This document shows, piece after piece, positions 9,459-18,245 of a stretch of DNA of 64,000 bases. The position numbers and the translations under genes were made by a program. Origin of the DNA: Inquilinus limosus (GTDB lineage: Bacteria > Pseudomonadota > Alphaproteobacteria > DSM-16000 > Inquilinaceae); contig NZ_NHON01000026.1 in the NCBI RefSeq assembly GCF_002195995.1, forward strand, positions 1 to 64,000, in the 5' to 3' direction. Each line of letters begins with the position of its first letter. Within the stretch, counting starts at the first letter, position 1. The notes below the pieces were generated by a model that saw only the letters and a program-made list of their open reading frames with translations, made no database searches and was not told where the DNA came from.

Positions 9459-10205
9459 TCATCGTCCTTTCTCCTGGCCCGGCGCCTGCCCGCCCAGGGC
9501 ATAGCCGCCGGGGACGGTCAGCAGCAGCGCCGGCCGCGCGGGGTCGGCCTCGATCTTGCGCCGCAGACGATAGATATGGGTCTCCACCGTGTGGGTCGCG
9601 ACTCCCGAGGCGTAGCCCCAGACGGCGTCGAGCAGGGCATCGCGGGACACGGTCTCGCCGTCCTGCCGGCGCAGATGGCGCAGGATCGCGGCCTCCTTGG
9701 CGGTCAGCCGGATCTCCCGCCCGTCGGCGGCATGGATCAGGCGGAGGCCGGTGGGGTCGAAGCGGAAGGGGCCGAGATCGGGCTCCGGCCGGGCCTGGCC
9801 GCGCCGTGCCAGGGCGGCGCGCAGGCTGGTGAGCAGCACGCCGATCCGGATCGGCGGCCGCAGCGTGGCATCGGCATCGGCGAAGCGCTCGGCCCGGTCG
9901 CCGATCGCCAGGATCGGCCCGTCCAGGCCCGACCCGCGCAGCCGGCCGCACAGCGTCTCGGGCGCCGGCCCCTCGCCTGCCTCGTCCAGGATGGCCTCGT
10001 CCAGGATCGCATCGTCGATGATCGCCGCCGCGAAGTCGCCGCCGGCGGCCGCGACCGCCGCCTCCGCCGCAGCCGCCCCGGACACCGTGATGGCGGCGAA
10101 ATCCGCCGACGCCGCGAACTGCTCGCCCAGCAGGGCGCGCAGCGCGCTGTTGCCGCAGGCGAGAAGAAGCCGTTTCCTGGCGTCGGTGTCGGGTGCGATG
10201 GCCAT
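9459..10205 (-). CDS. Winged-helix response regulator with degenerate receiver
   Basis: 248 residues from ATG 10205. The C-terminal half (about 150-240) is an OmpR/PhoB winged helix: LTAKEAAILRHLRR, VSRDALLDAVWGY and THTVETHIYRLRRKIE. The N-terminal half looks like a receiver but lacks the usual acidic pair after the first strand (RLLLACGNSALRALL). It keeps an aspartate at the phosphosite position (AAAIIDDAILDE) and has no recognisable lysine in the last strand. It may therefore be regulated without phosphorylation. It is divergent from the L,D-transpeptidase gene, 54 bp away. Target genes are unknown. Confidence 0.85.
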   Translation of the reverse strand: MAIAPDTDARKRLLLACGNSALRALLGEQFAASADFAAITVSGAAAAEAAVAAAGGDFAAAIIDDAILDEAILDEAGEGPAPETLCGRLRGSGLDGPILAIGDRAERFADADATLRPPIRIGVLLTSLRAALARRGQARPEPDLGPFRFDPTGLRLIHAADGREIRLTAKEAAILRHLRRQDGETVSRDALLDAVWGYASGVATHTVETHIYRLRRKIEADPARPALLLTVPGGYALGGQAPGQEKGR

Positions 10206-10259
10206 GGACGGGCAATCTAGCACGGCCGCCGGAGAAGGCGACCGAGAGGAGGCGAAGCG

Positions 10260-10763
10260 GTGGAGATTGTGGTCTCGCCCGAGGGCTGGATCGACTGGGG
10301 CGCCGGGCGGCGGCGCTGCGCCCTGGGCAAGGGCGGCGTGCGGCCGGACAAGCGCGAGGGCGACGGGGCGACGCCGGCCGGACGGTTCCCGCTGCGCCGG
10401 GCCCTGTACCGGCCCGACCACGGCCCGGCCCCGGCGACCGCCCTGCCCTGCGCGGCGATCGCGCCCGAGGATGGCTGGGGCGACGATCCCGCCGACCCGG
10501 CGGCCTACAACCGCCCGGTCCGCCTGCCCCACCCCGCGCGGCACGAGCGGATGTGGCGGGACGACGCCCTGTACGACCTGGTGATCGTGATCGGCCACAA
10601 TGACGACCCGCCGGTGCCCGGCCTCGGCAGCGCCGTCTTCGTCCATCTGGCGCGGCCGGACTGGGGCCCGACCGAAGGCTGCGTCGCCCTCACCCGAGCC
10701 GACATGCTGGAGCTGCTGGCCGCCGCCGCGCCCGGCGACGCGCTGGTGGTCATGCAACCGTAG
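10260..10763 (+). CDS. L,D-transpeptidase (YkuD) family protein
   Basis: 167 residues from GTG 10260. It is essentially a bare YkuD domain: VVSPEGWIDW, GKGGVRPDKREGDGATPAG, the strand LYDLVIVIGHND, and the active-site block SAVFVHL...TEGCVAL with His129 and Cys141. The family cross-links or modifies peptidoglycan through a cysteine nucleophile. No signal peptide is visible, so either it is exported another way or it has a different role; the same short form is common in alphaproteobacteria. Its last 14 bp overlap the 3' end of the opposing yggS gene. Confidence 0.88.
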   Translation: MEIVVSPEGWIDWGAGRRRCALGKGGVRPDKREGDGATPAGRFPLRRALYRPDHGPAPATALPCAAIAPEDGWGDDPADPAAYNRPVRLPHPARHERMWRDDALYDLVIVIGHNDDPPVPGLGSAVFVHLARPDWGPTEGCVALTRADMLELLAAAAPGDALVVMQP

Positions 10764-11436
10764 GCTGGGGAGCCACCCGCGTGCCGAACAGCGCGGTGCC
10801 GACCCGGACATGGGTGGCGCCGTAGCGCACCGCGGTCTCGAAATCGTCGCTCATGCCCATGCTGAGCACCGGCAGGCCGAGCCGGCCGGCCAGGTCGGCC
10901 AGCAGCGCGAAATGCAGCGCCGGCGGCTCCTCCACCGGCGGGATGCACATCAGGCCGCGGACCGGCAGGCCGCATTCCTCGGCGCAGAGCCGGTAGAGGG
11001 CCTCGGTCTCGCGCGGCGTCACGCCGGCCTTCTGCGGCTCCTCCCCGGTGTTGACCTGGATCAGGCAGTCGGGCCGCCGCCCCGTCGCCGCCATCGCCTC
11101 CGCCAGGCTGCGCGCCAGCTTCGGGCGGTCCACCGTCTCGATCACGTCGAACAGCCGCACCGCGTCCTTCGCCTTGTTGGTCTGCAGCGGCCCGATCAGC
11201 CGCAGCTGCAGCTCCGGCCAGGCCGCGCGGCGCTCGCCCCAGCGGCCCTGCGCCTCCTGCACCCGGTTCTCGCCGAACACCCGCTGGCCGGCGGCCAGCG
11301 CGGCCTCAACCCGCTCCTCCGGCTGGACCTTGGAGACGGCGACGAGCGTGACCGCGGCGGGGTCGCGGCCGGCGTCGCGGGCGGCGGCGGCGATCCGCGA
11401 GCGGAGCGAGGCGATGGATTCGGCGAGTGTCGTCAT
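10750..11436 (-). CDS. YggS family pyridoxal phosphate-binding protein
   Basis: 228 residues from ATG 11436. Hallmarks are the PLP-lysine strand VTLVAVSKVQP (Lys36), FGENRVQEAQ, LIGPLQTNKAKDAV, LIQVNTGEEPQKAGV, GLMCIPP, and LSMGMSDDFETAVRYGATHVRVGTALFG in shorter blocks. These proteins (PLPHP/PLPBP) maintain vitamin B6 and amino-acid homeostasis rather than catalysing a known reaction. The length matches the family. The gene converges on the L,D-transpeptidase gene with a 14-bp overlap that includes both stop codons. Confidence 0.93.
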   Translation of the reverse strand: MTTLAESIASLRSRIAAAARDAGRDPAAVTLVAVSKVQPEERVEAALAAGQRVFGENRVQEAQGRWGERRAAWPELQLRLIGPLQTNKAKDAVRLFDVIETVDRPKLARSLAEAMAATGRRPDCLIQVNTGEEPQKAGVTPRETEALYRLCAEECGLPVRGLMCIPPVEEPPALHFALLADLAGRLGLPVLSMGMSDDFETAVRYGATHVRVGTALFGTRVAPQPTVA

Positions 11437-11790
11437 GGCGCCAGAATCCGGCATGACGATGCCGGTTTCAATGCCCGCGGGAGAGCCGCCGGCCGCCGCC
11501 TTGGATGGCCGGTCCGGTCCGCCGCCGGGCCGGATCGAAAAGACCCGGGGGGTGTGATGGCCGTCATAGTGCGACAATCCGGCACGCCGATGCGGGATTG
11601 CAACGCCCGCTTGCGCCGTTCTGCCGCAGCGCAGCATGGCGGGCGGCCGAGGCGCCGCCCCGGCGCCGGACGTCTGCCCCCCTGATTTGCCCAGCTTTCG
11701 GCGGCACCGCCGGCCCCGCCCTGGGACCCCGCCCTGCGCCCCTCGGCCGCCTGTTGCAATTGCGGCACATGTCCGAGCTTTTGTGACTTC

Positions 11791-11805
11791 TGTGCAACTT
11801 GCACA
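11791..11805. promoter_or_regulatory. Perfect palindrome next to the porin promoter (possible operator)
   Basis: TGTGCAACTTGCACA is a 15-bp perfect palindrome around a central base. It abuts the candidate -35 hexamer at 11806, a place where a repressor or activator would act on porin transcription. I do not recognise the binding protein. Confidence 0.4.
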
Positions 11806-11835
11806 TTGTCGGGCGGCATGGCTGCCCCGTATAAC
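11806..11835 (+). promoter_or_regulatory. Candidate sigma-70-type promoter of the porin gene
   Basis: TTGTCG at 11806-11811 and TATAAC at 11830-11835 are separated by 18 bp. This is one of the few near-consensus pairs in a very GC-rich region. Transcription would begin near 11842, giving a leader of about 90 nt before the porin start. Confidence 0.4.
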
Positions 11836-11933
11836 CTGCAGATCGGCGCCATTCGCACCCTGGCTGGTGGTGTCGTCTTCGAGGGGACTTCTAGGGGACA
11901 TCCGGCCGCTCGGCCGCGTTAGGAGGTTTAGGA

Positions 11934-13112
11934 ATGAAGAAGATTCTGCTGGGTGGGACGGCGCTGGCCGCCGCCGCTCTGGTGGCGATGCCGGCGTTCG
12001 CGGATGAGAAGCCGGTGACGTCCGGTCTGAGCATCAACATCACGGGCTTTGTCGCCTGGGAAGCCGGCCTGGTGATCGGCTCGACCGATGACGAGCGCGA
12101 CCGCGAGTATGATTTCAACTCGAACGGCCGTCTGCAGTTCGACATCAAGAACGTGACCGACAGCGGCCTGGAATACGGCGCCCGCATCCGTATGAACAAC
12201 GTCAACCGTCGCGACAACGTCACGGTCGACCGCCAGTACATCTATGTGAAGACTCCCGAATTCGGCATCCTGACTCTCGGCGACTCGCCGCAGGTGGCCG
12301 GTGACTTCGGCTATTTCTTCGCGCCCGACGACATGCTGAACGCCCAGGGCGGCTACGGCGACAACCTGGACGGCAACTACCGCTACGGCGGTGGTGACTT
12401 CTTCTCGCTCGACCCGACCTACCATTCGGGCCTGGATAAGAGCACCAGCATCAAGTACTCCTCGCCGAGCATCGGCGGCTTCATCTTCGCGGTCGGCTTC
12501 ACCCCGGTGATCTCCGACGTCAAGAGCCGCAGCAACGGCCCGACCGGCCGGGACGACCTGTTCAACGGCGGCCAGGTCTTCGAGAACGCCATCAGCGGCG
12601 GCATCGGCTATGAGGGCGAGTTCGACGGCACCAGCGTCAAGGTCCGCGGTACCGCCAGCTACGCCAACGGCATCGATGGCCACTACGACCTCGAGACCTA
12701 CAGCGCCGGCGGCCAGGTCGGCTTCGGCGGCATCGTCGCCAGCCTTGTCTGGGTCGGCACGCCGAGCGGCTTCGGCGTCGGCCAGACCGACAAGAACTTC
12801 GACACCATCGGCCTTGGCCTCGGCTACAGCCTGGGCAATGGCGTAAACCTCGGCCTCGGCTACGCCTACACCTGGGCCGCCAAGAACAACGACCTGTCCG
12901 GCACGGGCGGCGACAGCCGCTTCGACCTGAAGGACAATCATGTCGCGGTCGCGACCGTGAACTACACCGTGGCGCCGGGTCTGAACACCTACGCCGAAGT
13001 GGTTTACGAGATTCAGAACTTCCGCAAGCAGGAAGTCGGCGGCTTCGTCCAGCAGGACGACAATTCCTGGGAGCAGGCCGTCTTCCAGACGGGCGTCTCG
13101 GTCTCGTTCTGA
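11934..13112 (+). CDS. Outer-membrane porin
   Basis: 392 residues with a typical signal peptide ending MPAFA. The mature chain shows alternating hydrophobic/polar beta strands and ends with phenylalanine in a strand (FQTGVSVSF), the BAM-recognised signature of outer-membrane beta-barrels. Glycine-rich motifs such as GFVAWEAGL, LEYGARIRM, FGILTLGDS and VNLGLGYAYTW place it in the gram-negative porin (Porin_4) group of alphaproteobacteria. A strong AGGAGG at 11921-11926 precedes the start, codon choice is notably uniform, and a terminator follows; together these suggest high expression. Solute selectivity is unknown. Confidence 0.92.
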   Translation: MKKILLGGTALAAAALVAMPAFADEKPVTSGLSINITGFVAWEAGLVIGSTDDERDREYDFNSNGRLQFDIKNVTDSGLEYGARIRMNNVNRRDNVTVDRQYIYVKTPEFGILTLGDSPQVAGDFGYFFAPDDMLNAQGGYGDNLDGNYRYGGGDFFSLDPTYHSGLDKSTSIKYSSPSIGGFIFAVGFTPVISDVKSRSNGPTGRDDLFNGGQVFENAISGGIGYEGEFDGTSVKVRGTASYANGIDGHYDLETYSAGGQVGFGGIVASLVWVGTPSGFGVGQTDKNFDTIGLGLGYSLGNGVNLGLGYAYTWAAKNNDLSGTGGDSRFDLKDNHVAVATVNYTVAPGLNTYAEVVYEIQNFRKQEVGGFVQQDDNSWEQAVFQTGVSVSF

Positions 13113-13141
13113 TCGAACCGACAAAAAGCTAGCCTTTGAAG

Positions 13142-13171
13142 GGGGAGCGGCTATGATGCCGCTCCCCTTTT
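13142..13171 (+). terminator. Intrinsic terminator of the porin gene
   Basis: A perfect 10-bp stem GGGGAGCGGC (13142-13151) and GCCGCTCCCC (13158-13167) with loop TATGAT is followed by a T-rich run. It lies 30 bp after the porin stop and ends just before the next gene. Confidence 0.9.
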
Positions 13172-13189
13172 CCTTTATGGCTGCGCCGA

Positions 13190-13729
13190 ATGTCGCTGAG
13201 ATCGCTGCTCGCCCTGCTGACGGTCGTCTTCACCGTAGCCGCCTGCTCCGACGACGGCGTCAAGGTCACCCCGACCCCCGAGCTGGGTCCCTCGCGCGAG
13301 CGCACCCCGGGGCAGAACCAGAGCATCTTCGGCCCGGGCGGCCTCAGCTTCGGTGCCGGCTCCGAGCAGAAGAAGGACCTCGGCGAGGGCGCGGTCCTCG
13401 GCGTCAACGCCTATCTGTGGCGCGCCAGCCTGGACACCGTGTCCTTCATGCCGATCACCAGCGCCGACCCGTTCGGCGGCACCATCGTCACCGACTGGTA
13501 CACCGACCCGCGGGAGCCGACGGCCCGCTACAAGCTGAACGTCTACATCCTGGGCCGCGAGCTGCGCTCCGACGGCATCAAGGTCAGCGTGTTCCGCCAG
13601 GTGCAGGGCCGGGGCGGGTGGTCCGATTCCCCGCCGCCGGCCACCATGGGCACCGCGCTCGAGGACACCATCCTGACCAAGGCGCGGCAGCTGCGCATCA
13701 CCGGGCTGGAGCAGTCGACCGCCCAGTGA
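13190..13729 (+). CDS. DUF3576 domain lipoprotein
   Basis: 179 residues. The N-terminus is a lipoprotein signal with lipobox VAAC (Cys19), so the mature protein should be anchored in a membrane facing the periplasm. The body (LGVNAYLWRASLDTVSFMP, GGTIVTDWY, YKLNVYILGRELRSDG) matches the DUF3576 family, which is regularly encoded just upstream of leuS in alphaproteobacteria. The function is not known to me. A terminator-like hairpin follows, so it is probably a separate transcript from leuS. Confidence 0.85.
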   Translation: MSLRSLLALLTVVFTVAACSDDGVKVTPTPELGPSRERTPGQNQSIFGPGGLSFGAGSEQKKDLGEGAVLGVNAYLWRASLDTVSFMPITSADPFGGTIVTDWYTDPREPTARYKLNVYILGRELRSDGIKVSVFRQVQGRGGWSDSPPPATMGTALEDTILTKARQLRITGLEQSTAQ

Positions 13730-13762
13730 TCCGGGCCCTGCCGGCCAGGTCCGCTGTCATCC

Positions 13763-13799
13763 GGGCGCCGCGGGATTGATCCCCGGCGCCCTTTCCTTG
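13763..13799 (+). terminator. Terminator between the DUF3576 gene and leuS
   Basis: GGGCGCCG (13763-13770) pairs with CGGCGCCC (13784-13791), extended by CGGG/CCC around an ATTGAT loop. TTTCCTT follows. It separates the lipoprotein gene from leuS. Confidence 0.7.
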
Positions 13800-13904
13800 T
13801 AAATGCCTGGGACGGCTTCGCCCCGGGGCGACGCCGCAGAGATTCGTGTTTGCAGGGCGCCCCCTCCGGGACGTCCGGCCAGGCTTTCCGCACAGAGCAT
13901 CGAG

Positions 13905-16496
13905 ATGTCCCGCTACAACCACCGAGAGACCGAAGCCCATTGGCAGGACGTGTGGCGGGAGCGCGGCACCTTCCGGCTCGAGACGCTGGGCGACCGGCCG
14001 AAATACTACGTGCTGGAGATGTTCCCCTACCCGTCGGGGCGCATCCATATGGGCCATGTCCGCAACTACACGCTGGGCGATGTGGTGGCGCGGCACCGCC
14101 GGGCCATGGGCTTCGACGTGCTGCACCCGATGGGCTGGGACGCCTTCGGCCTGCCGGCGGAGAACGCCGCGATCGAGCGCGGCGCCCATCCGGCGGCCTG
14201 GACCTATGAGAACATCGCGGCGATGCGCGGCCAGCTGCAGTCCATGGGGCTGTCGCTGGACTGGAGCCGCGAGATCGCGACCTGCCATCCGGACTACTAC
14301 CGGCACGAGCAGAAGATGTTCCTGGACTTCCTGGCGGCCGGCCTGGCCTACCGCAAGGAATCCTGGGTCAACTGGGACCCGGTCGAGAACACCGTCCTGG
14401 CCAATGAGCAGGTGATCGACGGCCGCGGCTGGCGCTCCGGCGCGCCGGTCGAGCGGCGCCGCCTGAACCAGTGGTTCCTGCGCATCACCGAATATGCCGA
14501 CGACCTGCTGGCGGCGCTGCCGACGCTGGAGCGCTGGCCCGAGCGCGTGCGGCTGATGCAGGAGAACTGGATCGGCCGGTCGGTCGGCGCCCGCGTCACC
14601 TTTGCGCTACAGGGGCGTGAGGACGGGCTGGAGATCTTCACCACCCGGCCGGACACGCTGTTCGGCGCCAGCTTCTGCGCCGTCTCGCCCGACCACCCGC
14701 TGGCCGACGAGATCGGCCGCGCCAGCCCGGCGGTGGCCGAGTTCGTCGCCGAATGCCGCCGCAGCGGCACCAGCGAGGCCGCGATCGAGACGCAGGAGAA
14801 GCGCGGCATCGACACCGGGCTGCGCGCCGTGCACCCGCTGGACCCGAACCGCACCGTCCCGGTCTATGTCGCCAATTTCGTGCTGATGGAATACGGCACC
14901 GGCGCCATCTTCGGCTGCCCGGCGCATGACCAGCGCGATTTCGACTTCGCCCGCGCCTACGGCCTGCCGATCATCCCGGTGCTGTGGCCGGCCGGCGAGG
15001 CCCGGCCGGACGGCACCGCCATGGCCGAGGCGATGGTCAATGCCGACGGCGCCTTCGCCTACGATATCGGCCCGCTGACGCCGGCCAGCCCCGTGTCTGT
15101 CGCCGAGGCCAAGGACATCGCCATCGCCGCCCTGCAGCAAGGCGGGGCCGGGGAGGGGACGGTGCGCTACCGGCTGCGCGACTGGGGCGTCTCGCGCCAG
15201 CGCTACTGGGGCTGCCCGATCCCGATCATCCATTGCGAGGCCTGCGGCATCGTCCCGGTGCCGGAGGACCAGCTGCCGGTGACCCTGCCGGAGGATGTGA
15301 CCTTCGACCAGCCGGGCAACCCGCTGGACCGGCACCCGACCTGGAAGCACGTCGCCTGCCCGACCTGCGGCGGCGCGGCCCGGCGCGAGACCGACACCTT
15401 CGACACCTTCTTCGAATCCTCCTGGTACTTCGCGCGCTTCTGCTCGCCGCGCAGCGCCCAGGCCTTCGACCGCGCCGCGGTCGACCGCTGGCTGCCGGTG
15501 GACCAGTATGTCGGCGGCATCGAGCATGCGGTGCTGCACCTGCTGTACTCCCGCTTCTTCGTCCGCGCCCTGAAGCGCTGCGGCTATCTGGGGATCGACG
15601 AGCCCTTCGCCGGGCTGTTCACCCAGGGGATGGTCACGCACCAGACCTATCGCGACGCCCACGGCGCCTGGCTGTACCCGACCGAGGTCAACCGCGACGA
15701 CCAGGGCGCCTGGACCAGGCTGTCCGACGGCGCGGCGATCACCGCCGGCCGCATCGAGAAGATGTCGAAGTCCAAGCGCAACACGGTCGACCCGCAGGCG
15801 ATCATCGACACCTATGGTGCCGATGCCGCACGGCTGTTCGTCCTGTCCGACAGCCCGCCGGACCGCGACATGGAGTGGACCGAGGCCGGCATCGAGGGCG
15901 CCTGGCGCTATCTGCAGCAGCTGTGGCGCCTGGTCACCGAGGCCCCGGTGGCGCTGCCCGCGGCCGGATCGCCGCCGCCGAACGGCTTCAGCCCCGCGGC
16001 CGAGGGGCTGCGCCGGGCGCTGCACAAGACCATCGCCGGCGTCGGCGACGACCTGGAGACGTTCCACTTCAACAAGGCCGTGGCCCGCATCCGCGAGCTG
16101 ACCAACCTGGTCGCGAAGATCGCCGGAGAGTCTGGGGGCACGGGGCAGGGCGAGGCCTGGGCCCTGCGCGAGGCCTTCGACGGCGTGGTCCGGCTGATCG
16201 GCCCGATGGTGCCGCATATCGGCGAGGCGCTGTGGCAGCATCTGGGCCATGACGGCCTGCTGGCCGACGCGCCCTGGCCGGAGGCCGACCCGGCGCTGCT
16301 GGTCGAGGACACCGCCAAGGTCGCGGTCCAGGTCAACGGCAAGCTGCGCGCCACCATCGTGCTGCCGCGCGACGTCGACGAGGCGACCGCGCGCGAGGCC
16401 GCGCTGGCAGACGCCAATGTCGCCCGCGCGCTGGAGGGCCGCACCGTGCGCAAGGTCATCGTCGTCCCGAACAGGATCGTCAATGTCGTGGGTTAA
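13905..16496 (+). CDS. leuS: Leucyl-tRNA synthetase
   Basis: 863 residues, the normal LeuRS size. It charges tRNA-Leu with leucine in the cytoplasm. The class I signatures are present: HMGH (48-51, HIGH motif) within [15 protein letters not shown] and KMSKS at 619-623. The connective-peptide editing domain carries TTRPDTLFG and [13 protein letters not shown], and WYFARFCSP follows. ATG 13905 ([14 protein letters not shown]) is the canonical start; an upstream in-frame start would add residues unrelated to the family. The last 14 bp overlap lptE. Confidence 0.97.
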   Translation: MSRYNHRETEAHWQDVWRERGTFRLETLGDRPKYYVLEMFPYPSGRIHMGHVRNYTLGDVVARHRRAMGFDVLHPMGWDAFGLPAENAAIERGAHPAAWTYENIAAMRGQLQSMGLSLDWSREIATCHPDYYRHEQKMFLDFLAAGLAYRKESWVNWDPVENTVLANEQVIDGRGWRSGAPVERRRLNQWFLRITEYADDLLAALPTLERWPERVRLMQENWIGRSVGARVTFALQGREDGLEIFTTRPDTLFGASFCAVSPDHPLADEIGRASPAVAEFVAECRRSGTSEAAIETQEKRGIDTGLRAVHPLDPNRTVPVYVANFVLMEYGTGAIFGCPAHDQRDFDFARAYGLPIIPVLWPAGEARPDGTAMAEAMVNADGAFAYDIGPLTPASPVSVAEAKDIAIAALQQGGAGEGTVRYRLRDWGVSRQRYWGCPIPIIHCEACGIVPVPEDQLPVTLPEDVTFDQPGNPLDRHPTWKHVACPTCGGAARRETDTFDTFFESSWYFARFCSPRSAQAFDRAAVDRWLPVDQYVGGIEHAVLHLLYSRFFVRALKRCGYLGIDEPFAGLFTQGMVTHQTYRDAHGAWLYPTEVNRDDQGAWTRLSDGAAITAGRIEKMSKSKRNTVDPQAIIDTYGADAARLFVLSDSPPDRDMEWTEAGIEGAWRYLQQLWRLVTEAPVALPAAGSPPPNGFSPAAEGLRRALHKTIAGVGDDLETFHFNKAVARIRELTNLVAKIAGESGGTGQGEAWALREAFDGVVRLIGPMVPHIGEALWQHLGHDGLLADAPWPEADPALLVEDTAKVAVQVNGKLRATIVLPRDVDEATAREAALADANVARALEGRTVRKVIVVPNRIVNVVG

Positions 16497-16998
16497 GACC
16501 TGGGGTCTCCGCGCAGCGCCGCTGCTGCTGATCCTCGCGCTCGGGGCCTGCGGGCTGCGGCCGCTCTACGGCACCAACTCCGTCGGCACGGCCATGTCCG
16601 ACCGGCTGGGGCAGATCAATGTCGGCGTCATCGCCGACCGGTCGGGCCAGATCATGCGCACCGAGCTGATCCGCATGCTCAACCCGCAGGGCCGGCCGGA
16701 CCAGCCGGCCTATGACCTGACCGTGTCGCTCGCCGAATCGCAGCAGGACGTCAACCTGATCAGCGACCTGACGACGACCCGCAAGAACCTGACGATGGCG
16801 GCCAGCTTCGTGCTCACCGACCGCAAGACCGGCCAGCCGGTCTTCTCCGATTCGGCCAGCGAGATCACCAGCTTCAACATCCTGGCCGACCAGTACACGA
16901 CCCTGGTCGGCGAGCGCGACGCCCGCGAGCGGGCGCTGAAGTCGCTGAGCGAGGACATCCGCACCCGCCTCGCGCTCTATTTCGACCGGCATCCGTGA
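16483..16998 (+). CDS. lptE: LPS assembly lipoprotein LptE
   Basis: 171 residues starting inside the end of leuS (14-bp overlap). The signal ends in lipobox LGAC followed by GLRPLYG, the strongly conserved start of mature LptE in alphaproteobacteria. LptE plugs the LptD barrel and helps insert lipopolysaccharide into the outer membrane. The order leuS-lptE-holA is conserved across proteobacteria and supports the call. Its stop overlaps the GTG start of holA. Sequence conservation beyond the N-terminus is low, as usual for this family. Confidence 0.92.
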   Translation: MSWVKTWGLRAAPLLLILALGACGLRPLYGTNSVGTAMSDRLGQINVGVIADRSGQIMRTELIRMLNPQGRPDQPAYDLTVSLAESQQDVNLISDLTTTRKNLTMAASFVLTDRKTGQPVFSDSASEITSFNILADQYTTLVGERDARERALKSLSEDIRTRLALYFDRHP

Positions 16999-18020
16999 AG
17001 CTGCCGCCGAACCGGATCGACAGCTTCGTCCGGCGGCCCGATCCCGGCATCCGCGCGGTGCTGCTGTACGGCCCGGATTCCGGTGCCGTGCGCGACCATG
17101 CCGACGCGCTGGCCCGCGGCGTGATCGACCCGCCGACCGACCCTTTCCGGGTCGCCGAGCTGGCCTCGGCCGAGATCGGCCGCGACCCGTCCCGGCTGGT
17201 CGACGAGGTCTTCGCCCTGTCGCTGATCGGCGGCCGCCGCCTGGTGCGGGTGCGGGATGCGACCGATGCGGTGGCGGGGGCGCTGGAGGCCGTGCTGAAG
17301 GGCGGCGAGACCGACACGCTGGTGGTGCTGGAGGCGGACGAGCTGACGCCGCGCTCGGCCCTGCGCAAGCTCGCCGAAGCCGCGGACGGTGCCGCCGCCA
17401 TCGCCTGCTACATGCCGGATGAGGAGGCGATCGGCCGCTTCATCCATCGCCTGCTGGGAGAGGCTAAGGTCTCGGCCGATGGCGAGGCCGAGCAGCTGCT
17501 GGCGGCGTCGCTGGTGGGCGACCGCCAGATCGCCCGGCGCGAGGTCGAGAAGCTGATTTCCTATGTGGGGGAGGGGGGCCGCGTCGACCTCGAGGCCGTG
17601 CGCGCCTGCATCGGCGACGCCACCGAACGCTCGCTGGACGACCTGGCCATGGCGGTGGCCGACGGCGACCTGCCGACCCTCGACCGGGCGCTGAACCGGC
17701 TGCTGTCGGAGGGCGGCGAGGCAATTGGCATCCTGCGCGCGGTGCAGCGCCATTTCCTGCGGCTGCACCAGCTGGCGGTGATGATCGACGGCGGCGACGC
17801 GCCGGACGCGGCCATGGCGGCGCTGCGCCCGCCGGTGTTCTTCAAGGCCAAGGGGGCGATCCGCGGCCAGGTGCGCCGCTGGAACCAGGGCCAGATCGGC
17901 GAGGCGCTGCGCCGCCTGATCGAGGCCGAGGCCGAATGCAAGCGCACCGGCCGCCCGCCGGAGACCGTCTGCGCCGCCACCCTGCTGCGCATCGCGCGGG
18001 CCGTGGCGCGGAAAAACTGA
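16995..18020 (+). CDS. holA: DNA polymerase III delta subunit
   Basis: 341 residues from GTG 16995, overlapping the lptE stop as GTGA. It is the clamp-loader subunit that opens the beta clamp. Family blocks include AVLLYGPDSGAVRDHADALA at the start of the AAA-like fold, FALSLIGGRRLVRVRDATD, the LVVLEADELTPRSALRKL segment, AIACYMPDEEA and the helical C-terminal collar ending KRTGRPPETVCAATLLRIAR. Gene order after leuS-lptE is the expected one. It is the last gene of this operon; two inverted repeats lie between it and the convergent parB. Confidence 0.95.
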   Translation: MKLPPNRIDSFVRRPDPGIRAVLLYGPDSGAVRDHADALARGVIDPPTDPFRVAELASAEIGRDPSRLVDEVFALSLIGGRRLVRVRDATDAVAGALEAVLKGGETDTLVVLEADELTPRSALRKLAEAADGAAAIACYMPDEEAIGRFIHRLLGEAKVSADGEAEQLLAASLVGDRQIARREVEKLISYVGEGGRVDLEAVRACIGDATERSLDDLAMAVADGDLPTLDRALNRLLSEGGEAIGILRAVQRHFLRLHQLAVMIDGGDAPDAAMAALRPPVFFKAKGAIRGQVRRWNQGQIGEALRRLIEAEAECKRTGRPPETVCAATLLRIARAVARKN

Positions 18021-18036
18021 ACGATTTCAGTAGTTT

Positions 18037-18114
18037 AGGTTGGGTTCGCCGTTTGGCGAGCCCAACATTTCGATGCCTCGAAAGAACGTTGGCTTCGCGA
18101 TGCGAACCCAACCT
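18037..18114. repeat. Long inverted repeat AGGTTGGGTTCGC
   Basis: AGGTTGGGTTCGC (18037-18049) is repeated in inverse at 18102-18114, and an internal GTTGGGTTCGCC/GGCGAGCCCAAC hairpin occupies the left part. The sequence is richer in AT than its surroundings and sits right after holA. The TTGGGTT/AACCCAA core resembles a widespread bacterial intergenic palindrome. It may help end holA transcription. Confidence 0.8.
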
Positions 18115-18131
18115 GCTCATTACACTTCAAC

Positions 18132-18217
18132 CGTCATTGCGAGCGCAGCGAAGCAATCCAGGGGCCAATGCGGACCGGCCCCTGGATTGCTTCGTCGCTT
18201 CGCTCCTCGCAATGACG
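18132..18217. repeat. A/B-arm palindromic repeat, copy 3
   Basis: An 86-bp copy in the opposite orientation from those at 5154 and 7445: the left arm has the B core GAGCGCAGCGAAGC, while the right arm read in reverse has a slightly shortened A core (GAGGAGCGAAGCGACG). The inner stem is CCAGGGGCC/GGCCCCTGG. It lies between the convergent ends of holA and parB. Confidence 0.93.
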
Positions 18218-18245
18218 CGGAAGGGGGCGGCGACCCTGCAGCGCC

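Larger units (their letters stand above)
11437..11933. other. 497-bp intergenic region between yggS and the porin gene
   Basis: No protein gene is convincing here; the short open frames have arginine/proline-rich composition typical of GC-rich noise. The right third is less GC-rich and carries a palindrome at 11791, a candidate promoter at 11806 and a long leader ending in a strong ribosome-binding site before the porin. The left part would hold the yggS promoter on the minus strand, which I cannot localise. Confidence 0.6.

Noticed and set aside
11505-11786. Short plus-strand frames upstream of the porin
   Set aside because: Low-complexity Arg/Pro/Ala composition, no ribosome-binding site, and overlapping alternatives in other frames.
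14607-16250. Minus-strand open frame of 547 codons opposite leuS
   Set aside because: Antisense to an unmistakable leucyl-tRNA synthetase; no motif of its own.
18037-18114. Possible tRNA gene because of GGTTCGC and a long hairpin
   Set aside because: The structure is one inverted repeat with no cloverleaf arms, anticodon loop or CCA-end context.
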